64,000 bases of DNA, taken from Bostrychus sinensis. Taxonomy: Eukaryota > Chordata > Actinopteri > Gobiiformes > Eleotridae. Shown here piece after piece: positions 46,417 through 58,584 of the stretch. The first letter of the stretch is position 1. Each line of letters begins with the position of its first letter. The DNA lies in NCBI GenBank assembly GCA_020698575.1, contig CM036254.1, positions 22,234,026 through 22,298,025 on the forward strand, written 5' to 3'. The position numbers and the translations under genes were made by a program. Under the pieces are notes generated by a model. That model had not been told where the DNA came from and did not search any database. It worked only from the letters and a program-made list of their open reading frames with translations.

Positions 46417-48926
46417 GTGGTTCAAAAGCCCTTTATAATGACAAAACAAACGAGGCCAGTTACATCAGCCGGGCCCCACCCTGTAACCAGGCCTGGGGTT
46501 AGGGCTCGCTTGCGAGCACCTGGTGGCCGGGTCTCTCTCCACGGGGCCCGGCTGGGCCCAGCCCGAAAGGATGACGTGGGGCCATCCTCCCATGGACCCA
46601 CTACCTGCAGGAGGAACTGTAAGGGGCCGGTGCAAGGAGGATCGGGCAGCGGTCAAAGGCAGGGGACTCGGCGTCCCAATCCCTGGGCACTGAAACTAGC
46701 TCTGGGGACATGGAATGTCATCTCGCTTGAGGGAAAGGAACCTGAGCTTGTGTGGGAGGTTGAGCGTTACCAACTAGAGATAGTTGGGCTCGCCTCCACG
46801 CACAGCTTGGGTTCAGGAATCCTACTCCTTGAGAAGGGCTGGACTCTCTTCTACTCTGGCGCCGAGACGGCGGGCTGGTGTGGGCTTGCTCATGGCTCCA
46901 CAGCTCAGCTGCCATGTGTTGGAGTTTTCCCCGGTGAATGAGAGGGTTGCGTCCCTACTCCTTGGGGTTGGAGACAGGTCTCTCACTGTTGTTTTGGCTT
47001 ACGGGCCGAACAGCAGTGTAGAGTACCCAGCCTTCTTGGAGTCCCTGGGAGGGCTGTTGGAAAGTGCTCCAACTGGGGACTCCATCATTCTACTGGGGGA
47101 CTTCAACGTTCACGTGGGCAGCGACAGTGATACCTGGAGGACTGGAGTAACTGGGAGAAACGGCCTCCCTGATCTGAACCCCAGCGGTGTTCTGTTATTT
47201 GACTTCTGTGCTAGCCATGGATTGTCCATAACGAACACCATGTTCAAGCACAAGGGTGTCCAACAGTGCACGTGGCGCCAGGACACCCTAGGCTGGAGGT
47301 CGATGATCGACTTGAGTGAGTTGGATCTGCTGGTGTAGGAGGAAGCCGTACAGACTTGGCAGGCCCAAACATATTGTGAGGGTCTTTTGGGAACGTCTGG
47401 CTGAGCCATCTGTCAGAGGGGTCTTCAACTTCAACCTCTGGGGGAGATTCAACCAGATCCCGAGGAAGGTAGGGGACATGGAGTTTGAGTGGTAAAATAT
47501 AAATGGTCACATTTATATAGTGCTTTTCTACCTTCATGGGTACTCAAAGCGCTTTACATCAAGGAACCGTTCACCCATTCATACACCAGTGTGCACAGAC
47601 ACCAGAGGCAAGGTGGGTTAAGTGTCTTGCCCAAGGACACAACGACAGTATGCAACAGTGGGAGTGGGGTTTGAACCGCCAACCTTCTGGTTATTGGACA
47701 AGCGGCTCTACCAACTGAGCTACTGCCGCCCGCGGACCTTGTTCTCTGCCTCTATTGTCGATGCAGCCATTCGTAGCTGTGGCCGTAAGGTCTCCTGAGG
47801 ACTCCTGAGGCAGCCGACAGGTACCGGAAGGCCAAGCTTGCTGCGGCCCCTGCGGTTATGGAGGCAAAAATTTGGGTCTGGGAGAAGTTCGGGGAGGCCA
47901 TGGAGGAGGACTATTGGTCGGCCTCAAAGAGATTCTGGTAAACCGTCCGCCGCCACAAAGGGAGAAGCAGTTCTTCACCAACACTTTTTACAATGGGGGT
48001 GGAGAGCTATTGACCTTGACTGGGGATGTTGTCGGGTGGTGGAAGGAATACTTTGAGGATCTCCTCAATCCCAATGACACGCCTTCCATTGAGGAAGCAG
48101 AGGCTGGAGACCCAGAGGTGGACTCAACTATCTCCCAAGCTGAAGTCACCAAGGTGGTCAAAAAGCTCCGGAGTATGGGGTCCGAGGCCCTCTGCTAAGG
48201 GCTGTCTGGTCCCTGTACAACCAGAGCAGGATCTTGGTCTGCATTGCCGATTGTAAGTCAGACCTGTTTCCAGTGCATGGCAGGGCTGCCCTTTGTCACT
48301 GGTTCTGTTCATTATTTCTATGCACAGAATTTCTAGGTGCAGCCATGGGCCGGAGGGAGTCTGGTTTGGGGACAACAGGATTTCATCTCTGCTTTTTGTA
48401 GATGATGTTGTTCTATTGGCTTCATCAAACCCGGACCTGGGCCGGTTTGCAGCCAAGTGTGAAGCGGCTGGGATGAGAATCAGCACCTCCAAGTCCGAGG
48501 CCATGGTTCTCGACTGGAAAAGGGTGGCTTGCCCTCTCTAGGTTGGAGGAGAGTTCCTGCCATAAGTGGAGGAGTCTGCAGTAATGCGGTTGTCGTATTG
48601 GTCTGTTGTGGTGAAGAACGAGCTGAGCCGAAAGGCAAAGCTCTCGATTCATTCCTACTCTCACCTATGGTCATGAGCTTTGGGTTGTGACCGAAAGGAC
48701 AAGATCCTGGATACATTCAGCCAAAATGAGTTTCCTCTGCAGGGTGGCTGGGGGCACCCTTAGAGATAGGGTGAAGAGCTTGGATACGCGGGAGGGGCTC
48801 GGAGTAGAGCCACTGCTCCTCCACATCAAGAGGAGACAGCTGAGGTGGCTTGGGCATCTGTTTTGGATGCCTCCAGGATGCCTCCCTGGGGAAGTGTTCC
48901 GGGAGGAGGCCCCAGGGAAGATCTAG
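46417..48926 (+). pseudogene. fragmented LINE endonuclease/reverse transcriptase
   Basis: Readable pieces in shifting frames are the leader and endonuclease start (46417-46941, with LGTWNVISLEGKEPELVW), the rest of the endonuclease (46784-47338, with ILLGDFNVHVGSDSDTW), the linker (47872-48198) and the reverse transcriptase C-terminus (48293-48541 and 48687-48926). It lacks the region matching residues about 546-697 of the copy at 52047. It cannot make a working protein. Confidence 0.88.
47493..47734 (-). mobile_element. tRNA-headed SINE inserted in the decayed LINE
   Basis: The host LINE is interrupted between GAGTGG (ending 47492) and its continuation at about 47735. Read on the minus strand, the insert opens with a tRNA-like head: box A TAGCTCAGTTGGTAGAG and box B GGTTCAAACCC. 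It continues into a tail that includes AAAGCGCTTTGAGTACCC. Only about two bases are shared at the junctions, so the target duplication is decayed or the mechanism is not LINE-driven. Confidence 0.75.
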
Positions 48927-49300
48927 GACACACTGGAGGAACTACGTCTCTCAGCTGGCCTGGGAATGCCTTGGGGTTCCTTCAGAGGAGCTGGAGTAAG
49001 TGTCCGGGAAGAGGGATGTCTGGGTTTTCCTGCTCAGACTGCTGCCCCGCGACCCAGCCCTGGATAAAACGGAAGAAGATGGATGGATGGATGGAAGTTT
49101 GATATGATGTATTATTCTGAGGTGGCAAATTGGTCGAGTAGTACTTTTGTTATTAAAATAAAAACAGAAAAGTAGCTGTACTGTTTTTACTTTTGATGAG
49201 TTGTGGGGTAAGTAGCAAATGTCAATGGTAGTCAGTAGTAAAGCAGTTGAGCTTTAGGTTTAGGGTTAATGTGTGGGTAATACATGTGAAATGTTATTTT

Positions 49301-49870
49301 TAAAGGTGATATTTTATGCTTTTATTATATTTTTAAACTAATTTTGGTAACCTCTAGAACTAACCTGGAAAAAGCCAGATTGATATAACATTAGCAAAGA
49401 GTTGTTAACATTATGCCAATCTGGAATGGCTCCCATTGAAAAGGTTTGTGAAGGGGCATGGCATTCAGTGGAATACTTGGAGGTGACTGGATTAAGCCCC
49501 AACTTTGTCGCTTAACAACAAACTGCTATGACAGAAAAACAACACAATAAAGACGCTGTTAGAAAGATTTTGCCATTTTTGTAAATGTAGAGCAGCATAC
49601 CTTAAGTTTTTCCACGTGTTGTGTGCCGACAGCTTGTTGTTGTCGGCAAACCTAAAACCCGCCCACTCACAGCAATACTGACACATCATTGGCCCAGCCG
49701 CCACCAGCTCAGACCCAAATGGGTCAGCGGGAGCCTGACAAGATGGATTTCGTCAGTTTGTGAACTCGTAAATTTCATGACAGTCCAGCTTGCTGTGCAA
49801 GGTAACTCTAGGGCAGCATTTCACATTTTTCTACAGTTACTGATTTTATTGTTAAACTTGTAGTACAATA
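49301..49870. repeat. repeat related to the 31.6 kb element, with a nested insertion of about 440 bp
   Basis: Left flank 49301-49362 (ttaaaggtgatattttatgc, ggtaacctctagaac) and right flank 49801-49870 (ggtaactctagggcagcatt) match neighbouring parts of the element at 31611-32180. The interruption 49363-49800 is bordered by ggtaacctctag and ggtaactctag, which may be its target duplication. Confidence 0.5.
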
Positions 49871-50574
49871 TTGCCATACACAACAATAAACATATATAAC
49901 AGTACATTCTCCAGTGTGTTTTTGAGTAAATTAGACAGACCCTTCTTGTAATTTTCTACCCTTAAGATGTATGAAATCTTAATAAGGTGACAGTTTCTGG
50001 GAATGTCAGCATCACGGGAAAATCAGATTGCCCCTGTAGTAGCATTCCTATCAGCAACATGTGCACACGTGCGCGTGCAAACGCCCTTCCTTGTTGTTGT
50101 TCCTTGTACCCACATTACCTTTTTGTTTCTGTATTTACTATGCTTGACTTGTAATGTATTGTTTTATTGTGTCACGCACATGGCTAAATGCTCCCCTCTT
50201 ATTTGGTTTCAGTCCTTAGACAAACTTCAAAAGCCAGAACTAAAAGAAGACAGAAGTCCAGCTGTGCTTTTGTTGAATGTTCCTTGATGACAGAAGAGCA
50301 ACACCTTTATCTTCAAAAGACTTACACCGAGACACGTCCGTCCGTCTGGGAGGACCTGCGGCCAATGATAGAGAGCCAGAACAAGGAAATACTGAAAGGA
50401 GGAGCTGGATTTTACAAGATTATTATATAAACAATACATACACAGACCTTAAAATAATGTTATAAAAATGTAAATGTAATGTAGTAGATTAGCAGGACAA
50501 ACTGCCCCTTCTTGTCCCCTGAGCGTTTCTCATTATTGTCTGACACTTCGTACCTCAAGGAGCAGGTAGGTCAC

Positions 50575-51784
50575 TCTTCGATTTACATTCACACGAAAAC
50601 ACTGAGGTGTGATGAAAACGAGAGTTAGTGTGATCAAATTTTAGTACCTGAAATTGTCTAGCAAACAGCGCTGTGAGCCCTGCAAATGCTCTACACCACA
50701 CAAGCCCTTTACAAACAGCGCCTCCGGACCATCTCGGGAGACATGCCAATCTTCTCCTGATGTGTGTGTACATACTGTAGGACATAACACTAGGCCCCCC
50801 CAAGGATCACCTCTGAGTGTGAAGAAAGTTCTTGCACATATATTACTGACAGTTACTGACTAAATATGAACGTGTGAGGCATAAAAGCCTTGTATTTTGC
50901 AATTACGAGTCAGCTAAGATGTGACCAGCAGACAGTCAATCACAGTTTAGATTGGGTCTCTTACGTCATTGTTTTGAGTGAACACTCGTTTTTCCAGTTT
51001 ATATGCGTGTGGAGCGGCTCCGAGTGGCTCCTGGTGTGAGACCAAAACACCTCTTCCAGCATTTTTAAAAGATTACGAAAAGAAACAAAAGGCCAAAGTG
51101 CAATTGCATCATTGCATTTTTGGCAAAAAGCATTGTCGGCTCCTAACTTAATAATGAGCCGTTTAGACGACAACGTGCTTTGCCAAATCCGGAAAGGTTT
51201 CATTACGGTTTGGTCTTTTGTTTACACGAGGACAGGGTTTCTGTTTTCTGAACCCGCAAAGGTTTGAAAATGCTGGAAGAGGTGGTTTGGTCTCACAGCG
51301 GGCAGCCCCTTGGAGCCGCTCTGCACTCATGTAAACAGGAAATGGGAGTCCTCACTGAAAACAATGTCTAACAGCCCCAATCTGAACAGTGATGTTGCAT
51401 GTCAGCAGACCCACAATCACAGACTACGAGTCTTTTATGTCTCATACGTTCATAGTCATAGTCCAGTAACTGTCAATAATATATGTACAGGTTCTTATTT
51501 TTACTGAAGACTTTATGAGAATGGCTCCAGAAAACCACAAGATCTTAAAGTTATTGAGAAGTTGCAGACCAGAACTATGATTACCCCTGCTGTTTACTCA
51601 CAGAGAGTAGAGTGGTGCAGAGCATTTGCGGGGCCCACAGCACTGTTTGCTGGACAAATATGGGTACTACAGTTTACTCATACTATTTCTCATTTTCCTC
51701 CCACCTCAGTATTTTCATGTAAATGTGAATCGGAGGTGGCAAAACATTGCATTTTCCTAACCAGCGTTGTTGTGTAAACAGGTC
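50575..51784. mobile_element. large imperfect foldback (inverted-repeat) element
   Basis: Arms of about 550-580 bp face each other around a centre near 51166. Examples: cctcttccagca at 51050 pairs with tgctggaagagg ending 51282; gcaaatgctctacaccac (left, about 50685-50702) pairs with its complement near 51613-51631; ggagcggctccgagtggctc (left, 51011-51030) pairs with the segment near 51308-51325. Arm identity looks like roughly 70-80 percent by eye. The right end reads gttgtgtaaacagg, resembling teleost hAT-like MITE ends, but no transposase frame is present. No clean target duplication is seen. Confidence 0.7.
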
Positions 51785-52046
51785 CTAAGGTAAGTAAGGA
51801 CTGACTGCAAAGTAGCGAACAAACAAAACAGCTCTGGAAATCTCCAACCTTATCCATTACACTGTCTGACGTATTATATGCACAATTTGGCTACGCAGTT
51901 GTGTAAACAGCTATTTATTCCATTATACACATAACACCATTTGTAAATAATGATCTACAAACTGAAAATGTGAAATGCTAATGCTACTGCTAACTTAAGT
52001 GTTGTTCTTTTTGTCATTATTTTAGTTATTTTCTAAATGTAAAACT

Positions 52047-55000
52047 ATGACCCCTGGGGTTGGGGCTCGAATGCGAGCGCCTGGTGGCCGGGCCTTTGCC
52101 CATGGGGCCCGGCCGGGTACAACCCGAAAGAGCGACGTGGGCCCGACCTCCTGTGGGCTCACCACCCGCAGAGGAAATTGTAGGGGACTGGTGCTGTGTG
52201 GATCGGGCAGCAGTCGAAGGCGGGTGCCTCGACGACCCGGTCCCCGGACACAGCATCTAGCTGTAGGGACATGGAATGTCACCTCACTGGGGGGGAAGGA
52301 GCCTGAGCTTGTGTGGGAGGTTGAGAGATACCGGCTAGATATAGTCGGGCTCACCTCCACGCACAGCTTGGGCTCTGAAACCCAGCTCCTCGAGAGAGGT
52401 TGGACTCTCCACCACTCTGGCGTTGCCCGCGGTGAGAGGCGGCGGGCCGGTGTGGGCTTGCTCATAGCCCCCCAGCTCAGCCGCCATGTGTTGGAGTTTA
52501 CCCCAGTAAACGAGAGGGTCACGTCCCTACGCCTTCGGGTTGGGGACAGATCTCTTACTGTTGTTTGTGCCTATGGGCCAAATAGCAGTACAGAGTACCC
52601 GGCCTTCTTGGGGTCCCTGGGAGGTGTACTGGAAGGTGCACCGACTGGGGACCCCATTGTTTTGCTGGGAGACTTCAACGCCCATGTGGGCGACGACAGT
52701 GATACCTGGAGGGGTGTGATTGGGAAGAACGGCCTCCCCGATCTGAACCCGAATGGTGTTTTGTTATTGGACTTCTGTGCTAGTCACAGTTTGTCCATAA
52801 CGAACACCATGTTCGAGCACAGGGGTGTCCATAAGTGCACGTGGCACCAGGACACCCTAGGCCGGAGGTCGATGATCGACTTTGTAGTCGTGTCATCTGA
52901 CCTTCGGCCGTGTGTTTTGGACACTCGGGTGAAGAGAGGGGCTGAGCTGTCAACCGATCACCACCTGGTTGTGAGTTGGATCCGCTGGCGGGGAAGGAGG
53001 CCGGACAGACTCGGCAGACCCAAACGTGTTGTGAGGGTCTGTTGGGAACGTCTGGCTGAGCCCTCTGTCAGAGGGGTCTTCAACTCCCACCTCCGGGAGA
53101 GCTTTGACCAGATCCCGAGGGAGGTTGGAGACATGGAGTCCGAGTGGACCATGTTCTCCACCTCTATTGTCAATGCGGCCGTTCGGAGCTGTGGTCGCAA
53201 GGTCTCTGGTGCCTGTCGTGGTGGCAATCCCCGAACCTGGTGGTGGACACCGGAAGTAAGGGATGTCGTCAGGCTGAAGAAGGAGTCCTATCGAGCTTGG
53301 TTGGCTTGTGGGACTCCTGAAGCAGCTGATGGGTACCGGCAGGCCAAGCGTGCTGCAGCCCAGGCGGTTGTGGAGGCAAAAACTCGGGTCTGGGAAAAGT
53401 TCGGGGAGGCCATGGAGGAGGACTATCGGTTGGCCTCAAAGAAATTCTGGCAAACCGTCCGCCGCCTCAGGAGGGGGAAGCAGTGCTTCACCAACACTGT
53501 TTACAGTGGAGGTGGGGAGCTGTTGACCTCGACTGGGGATGTTGTCGGGCGGTGGAAGGAATACTTTGAGGATCTCCTCAATCCCACCGACACGCCTTCC
53601 GTTGAGGAAGCAGAGGCTGGGGACTCAGAGGTGGACTTGTCCATCACTCAAGCTGAAGTCACTGAGGTGGTTGGAAAGCTCCTCAGTGGCAAGGCTCCGG
53701 GGGTGGATGAGATCCGTCCTGAGTACCTCAAGTCCCTGGATGTTGTGGGGCTGTCGTGGCTGACACGTCTCTGTAACATCGCGTGGCGGTTGGGGACAGT
53801 GCCTCTGGACTGGCAGACCGGGGAGGTGGTCCCTCTTTTTAAGAAGGGGGACCGGAGGGTGTGTTCCAACTACAGGGGGATCACACTCCTCAGCCTCCCC
53901 GGGAAAGTCTATTCCAGGGTACTGGAGAGGAGAATTCGGCCGATAGTCGAACCTCGGATTCAGGAGGAACAATGCGGTTTTCGTCCTGGCCGTGGAACAG
54001 TGGACCAGCTCTACACCCTCTATCGGGTGCTCGAGGGTTCATGGGAGTTTGCCCAACCAGTCCACATGTGTTTTGTGGATTTGGAGAAGGCGTTCGACCG
54101 TGTCCCTCGTAGCGTCCTGTGGGGGGTACTCTGGGAGTATGGGGTCCAGGGCCCTTTGCTAAGGGCTGTCCGGTCCCTGTATGACCGGAGCAGGAGCTTG
54201 GTCCGCATTGCCCGTTGTAAGTCAGACCTGTTCCCAGTGCATGTTGGACTCCGGCAGGGCTGCCCTTTGTCACCGGTTCTGTTCATTATTTTTATGGACA
54301 GAATTTCTAGGCGCAGCCAAGGGCCGGAGGGAGTCTGGTTTGGGGACCACAGGATTTCATCTCTGCTTTTTGCGGATGATGTTGTCCTGTTGGCTTCATC
54401 AAGCCAGGACCTTCAGTGTGCACTGGGACGGTTTGCGGCCGAGTGTGAAGCGGCTGGGATGAGAATCAGCACCTCCAAGTCCGAGGCCATGGTTCTCGAC
54501 TGGAAAAGGGTGGCTTGCCCTCTCCAGGTTGGGGGAGAGCTCCTGCCTCAAGTGGAGGAGTTCAAGTATCTTGGGGTCTTGTTCACGAGTGAGGGAAGGA
54601 TGGAGCGTGAGATCGACAGACGGATCGGTGCAGCGTCTGCAGTAATGCGGTCGTTGTATCGGTCTGTTGTGGTAAAGAAGGAGCTGAGCCGAAAGGCGAA
54701 GCTCTCGATTTATCGGTCAATCTATGTTCCTACTCTCACCTATGGTCATGAGCTTTGGGTCATGACCGAAAGGACAAGATCCCGGATACAAGCGGCCGAA
54801 ATGAGTTTCCTTCGCAGGGTGGCTGGGCGCTCCCTTAGAGATAAGGTGAGGAGCTCTGTCACACGGGAGGAGCTCTGAGTAGAGCCGCTGCTCCTCCACA
54901 TCGAGAGGAGTCAGTTGAGGTGGCTCGGACATCTGTTCCGGATGCCTCCTGGTCGCCTCCCTGGGGAGGTGTTCCGGGCATGTCCCACCGGGCGGAGGCC

Positions 55001-55157
55001 CCGGGGAAGACCTAGGACACGCTGGAGGGACTATGTCTCTCGGCTGGCCTGGGAACGCCTTGGGGTCCCCCCGGTAGAGCTGGAGGAAGTGTCTGTGGAT
55101 AGGGAAGTTTGGGCATCTTTGCTTAGACTGCTGCCTCCGCGACCCGGTCCCGGATAA
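52047..55157 (+). pseudogene. LINE pol: AP endonuclease plus reverse transcriptase, one premature TGA
   Basis: An open frame of 943 codons runs from ATG 52047 to TGA 54876-54878, then continues in the same frame for 93 codons to TAA at 55155-55157. The endonuclease shows GTWNV (74-78), LLGDFNAHVG (206-215), RSMIDFV (274-280) and STDHHLV (302-308). Reverse transcriptase motifs are GKAPGVDEIRPEY (548-560), GFRPGRGT (644-651), FVDLEKAFD (676-684), RQGCPLSP (736-743) and the catalytic FADD (775-778). The distal 93 codons hold the family's conserved C-terminus (RWLGHLFRMPPGRLPGEVFR). The stop removes this tail. The first ATG lies in the target-site duplication, so the native start is gone. All polymerase core residues are present, and it is likely a young insertion. 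Confidence 0.88.
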
Positions 55158-55179
55158 GCGGAAGAAGATGGATGGATGG
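52052..55179 (+). mobile_element. nearly intact RTE-clade LINE (Rex3-like), 5' truncated
   Basis: The insertion is flanked by a perfect 11-bp target-site duplication (aaaactatgac at 52041-52051 and 55180-55190) and ends in three GATG units, as described for teleost Rex3. The body is a single pol frame with endonuclease and reverse transcriptase. Compared with the older copy at 46.3 kb it lacks about 217 bp of the 5' leader, so it arrived 5' truncated. High G+C and an open frame contrast with the AT-rich flanks. Rex3 rather than Expander or another RTE family is my best reading, not a verified match. Confidence 0.9.
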
Positions 55180-55209
55180 AAAACTATGACTATTGACAGA
55201 CACTACCTT

Positions 55210-55440
55210 ATCTCTGGGGGAGTCCACATATCCTCCCTGTGTTACTGTTGGTTCTCTCTCTAACCCCAGCTTCCTCTTACTCTGCATGTGCTACATGTGT
55301 TAGGTTGATTGGTGAACCCCTGGTGGATTCCTGTGAGAGTGAATGGCTGTCTGTGTATGTCTCTGTACCAGCCTTACAACTAACTGGCCACTGTCCAGGG
55401 CTCATAGTACCTGGGATAGACTCCAGTATGTATGTTGTAA
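55210..55440 (+). mobile_element. SINE-like repeat family 2, decayed copy
   Basis: ggttctctctctaaccccag, tgttaggttgattggtgaac, accagccttacaactaactg and ctgggatagactccag match the family, with deletions in the middle. It directly follows the intact LINE. Confidence 0.6.
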
Positions 55441-57998
55441 ATATGTAGAAATTTGATTACTTGCCCATTTATTTGCCATATATTTTTTATATATTTTTAT
55501 ATTCTGTTTGCAAAAAACAACATTAACCTTCAATTCTTCTGTATAGTCAAGGTCCTCATATTTTTTACTCTAAAGATTTGACTGAGTTTAGCAAAGTCAG
55601 TATGGAGGTCAAAAGCAGTGTTTTGGAGGCAAATGCTTTCCATTTTGCAATGAGGCAGAGAATTGTGGCTGTATGCGATGGCTGAGCTCTTTTGCAAAGA
55701 GGCACCTTTTGAGCGGCTTGGCTGAGCATCGTGAGGAGAGAGAGACTGGGAAATGAACTGTGATGCAGCCTGGCACACTGAAGTATGGACAGGATCTAGC
55801 ACATAGTCCAGCGCTTGGCTCTCTCCCTCTGTGCCCTCTCTGTCACCACCATTAAAGCAGCAAGGGCACCTGACAGGTGGACGGGCGGAAGTAATGGCAC
55901 GGACCCAAAGACAGGGCTTTGAGCTAAAAAACAGGAACACTGTGTTTGTGAAGAAAGTCACTGTTCATGAAACTATGAAACTTGACGCCTGTCCAAACTC
56001 TTCTTCTGTTTGTCTAATCACACACAGGCTTTGCCAGTTCTCACACATTTCAAACTTAAGTTAAACAATCCAGCATTTGCATATTCAACTTTTAATTGAG
56101 CTGTTATTTTTGTTACAATATCACGTCCAATAAAGTTTTACTGACCAGAGAACAGTCCAAAAGAGTTCACATAGATGCATCTTCCAAAAAATCTTTCCAT
56201 TTCATCCCAGTGACTCACCTGATAAAGCACATACCACACGGATGAAGCCAGGGCTCAACTCCCACCTCAGGCCATTTGCTCTGTGATCATTGCAAAGATA
56301 GCTAAACATTCGAAACAGGCTGAATGCAGTGTCTTATCATTGCTCTGGATGCTATATTGTTTTACTCCCGTGCTAACAAATCAGAGGAAACAACAAGGCA
56401 ATGAACACAAATGCCTGCTTCACTGTTCCCTGCTAGGATACAGTAGGCCAAATGTGAAATGCAGGTGAATATTCTTTGCCACTGCTTATATAAAATAAAT
56501 TAATAATGATCATGTATTTTTACACAATGAAAAAAAGGCCATTTCAATCCTAACCATTTTTAGATGCTGCTGCAACACTTCCCCCGAACCATCCATCTAT
56601 CTGTTCAAAGATCTATCTTTCTGTGTGTGTGCTGCTGACTGTGTGGAACGCTTTAATGACAGTGTAGGGATGACCTTTCGACCCCATCCCACCACGTGCT
56701 AGCACTCTGACACCCACACACTTTGTGCCAATGCTCACTCATCTCCTGCCTCCACAATACCACACATAATGCTGATAATTCAACCTGTGATTAAATGGTT
56801 TATTTGTGGTTTGGTATGGCACGGCCTCTGTCTAAACTACATTGTATAGATTTTGCCCTGTTATTGATTTAATTTGACTATACGGTGCTTTACTCCTCCA
56901 GGTCTGTTGTGATGGTTTATTGTGGGCCATTTCCTGTGGGCAGATTGTTTACTCCTGGTCTGGTCATTCCCTGTGCAGTCCTTAAGTCCTATTACTCAAA
57001 TTAAATCAACAAAATAATTGAATGAAACACTTCAGATATATTCAATTCATGTGCACATTAGGGCAGTGAGACTAATGATTTATAAGCACAAGAGGAGGAG
57101 CTTTATTGAGAGAGGCAGAGTCAGAGGGATGTGATCTGCTTGTCCTCCATGTGGGTTGTGTGGGGTACTCTGGCTTTCATAAGAAGTATAAATGAATTAG
57201 ATCTAATCATAAAAAAGCACCAACCAGCTGTGGTCTTGGTCATTCTCACTAACTGTATTATGTGATTGCTTTTTTTTCCCTTTTTTTCGATATCAATATA
57301 AATACATTATTCAGAGTTTTAATAAAAATTAACTGAAATGAAATTCTCCCCAATACCGTGTTCTAATCCAGTCTGCAATATTGCTCAGTCACAAAAGTTG
57401 TTACCCACTTATTATGTTTTGTCAGTCTTTATTATGGATGGATGGTGACAAAAGCAAATACTGTGCTCAGCTGTTTTTGTAATGTAATGTGGGTTACAGT
57501 AAGGTTTTTTTTTTTTTTTTTGAAAAAAGTCTTACATTTTTTCTTATGCTGGAGATATTTGAGTATGAAATTGTTTACCGTCTAGAAGATGCAGGTATAA
57601 GCTCTAGGAATCATTTTATAATGGCAAACCCAGCAGTACCATTACCAGTACCAGTGTTAAAATCAGGAGTAGAGCAGGAAATGGAGGCTTTGAGTGGGCG
57701 CTCATTCAACACACAGGTACAGCCCGGCCAAAAACACTGAAGCACCTGCTGCCACAGAAGAGACAGCTTAGAAACTGTGGGACTTCAATAAGGTTATAGA
57801 AAAGAAATGTTTCTCATTTATTTGCCTCAGAGGAGTTTGGGTATAGCAGGATTTTGTTCAATGTGTAAGCAGATCATTGTGAAATACACAGGTAGCCAAT
57901 AGACCCTTTTACGCTTGGTAAACAATAGGGCTGTGTTTGAAAGAATGGTGCCTTAACCTAAGAAGAAAAATGGAAAAATTAGCATTAGCCACCAAATT
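55441..57998. other. no recognised gene
   Basis: AT-rich with a T-run at 57504-57521. The 143-codon minus-strand ORF (55530-55961) has no recognisable motif. Confidence 0.5.
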
Positions 57999-58044
57999 AT
58001 TATATATATTATATATATATTTTTGGCCACTGACAACCAGTTAA

Positions 58045-58137
<93 letters not shown>

Positions 58138-58195
58138 GGTATTTGGTATGGTATGGTATTGTATGGTATGGTTATATTGGTATGGTATGGTATTA
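57999..58195. repeat. (TA)n microsatellite of about 88 bp followed by GGTAT pentamers
   Basis: Alternating AT runs from 58048 to about 58135, preceded by shorter TA runs (57999-58020). Next comes an irregular GGTAT array (58136-58194, units ggtat, tggta, gtatg). The poly-(Ile-Tyr) minus-strand ORF at 58009-58242 is an artefact of this. Confidence 0.95.
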
Positions 58196-58245
58196 GGGGG
58201 ACCTTCCATTCTTAAGATGCAACTATCTGAGTATTTTGCCACTGG

Positions 58246-58485
58246 TTGTCTAGTTCAGGGCTATTCAATTATATTTTCCTATGGGCCAAATTGTTGGAAG
58301 GCTATTGGTCCGTGGACCGAACATTCCCCTGTGTTGCTGGCTTTAGTGCTGCAAAATGTTGCTAATTGCGGTTAGCGTAGTTTAGCGGCTATTAAATTAT
58401 TTATGTATTATTTATGGATAGATGGGCCAGTCCAATTTGACTGATGGGCCGGTTCTGGCCCCTGGGCCGCCCTGGTTTAATTCAA
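58246..58485. repeat. dispersed repeat with GGGCC-rich end
   Basis: Begins gtctagttcagggctattca and ends gggccggttctggcccctgg then gccgccctggtttaattc. The two ends are partly complementary (cagggc/gccctg), suggesting a MITE. Confidence 0.45.
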
Positions 58486-58584
58486 TATGTGATGTATGTA
58501 ATCATTTATCTGGAAGTTGTCTCTGACCATAGGAATATTTTACAAATTCATGTTAGTAACAAAATGCTACGTCTATTCTATACA

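Larger units (their letters stand above)
46272..49094 (+). mobile_element. decayed RTE-clade LINE (Rex3-like) with 5' end retained
   Basis: Flanked by a perfect 14-bp duplication (aagtttgatatgat, 46258-46271 and 49095-49108) and ending in four GATG units. It starts with the family's 5' leader (cctccttgaactgccacctt at 46280-46299), so this copy reached the 5' end. Pol is broken by stops and frameshifts. Its FADD box reads FVDD near 48400. About 450 bp of the reverse transcriptase fingers and palm is deleted near 48170 relative to the copy at 52 kb. A SINE has landed in the linker at 47493-47734. It is clearly older than the downstream copy. Confidence 0.9.

Noticed and set aside
52047..54878. 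Domesticated host gene derived from a LINE
   Set aside because: The perfect 11-bp target duplication and GATG tail show a recent mobile insertion rather than a retained host gene.
58009..58242. Minus-strand 77-codon ORF with poly-(Ile-Tyr)
   Set aside because: It is only the translation of the TA microsatellite.
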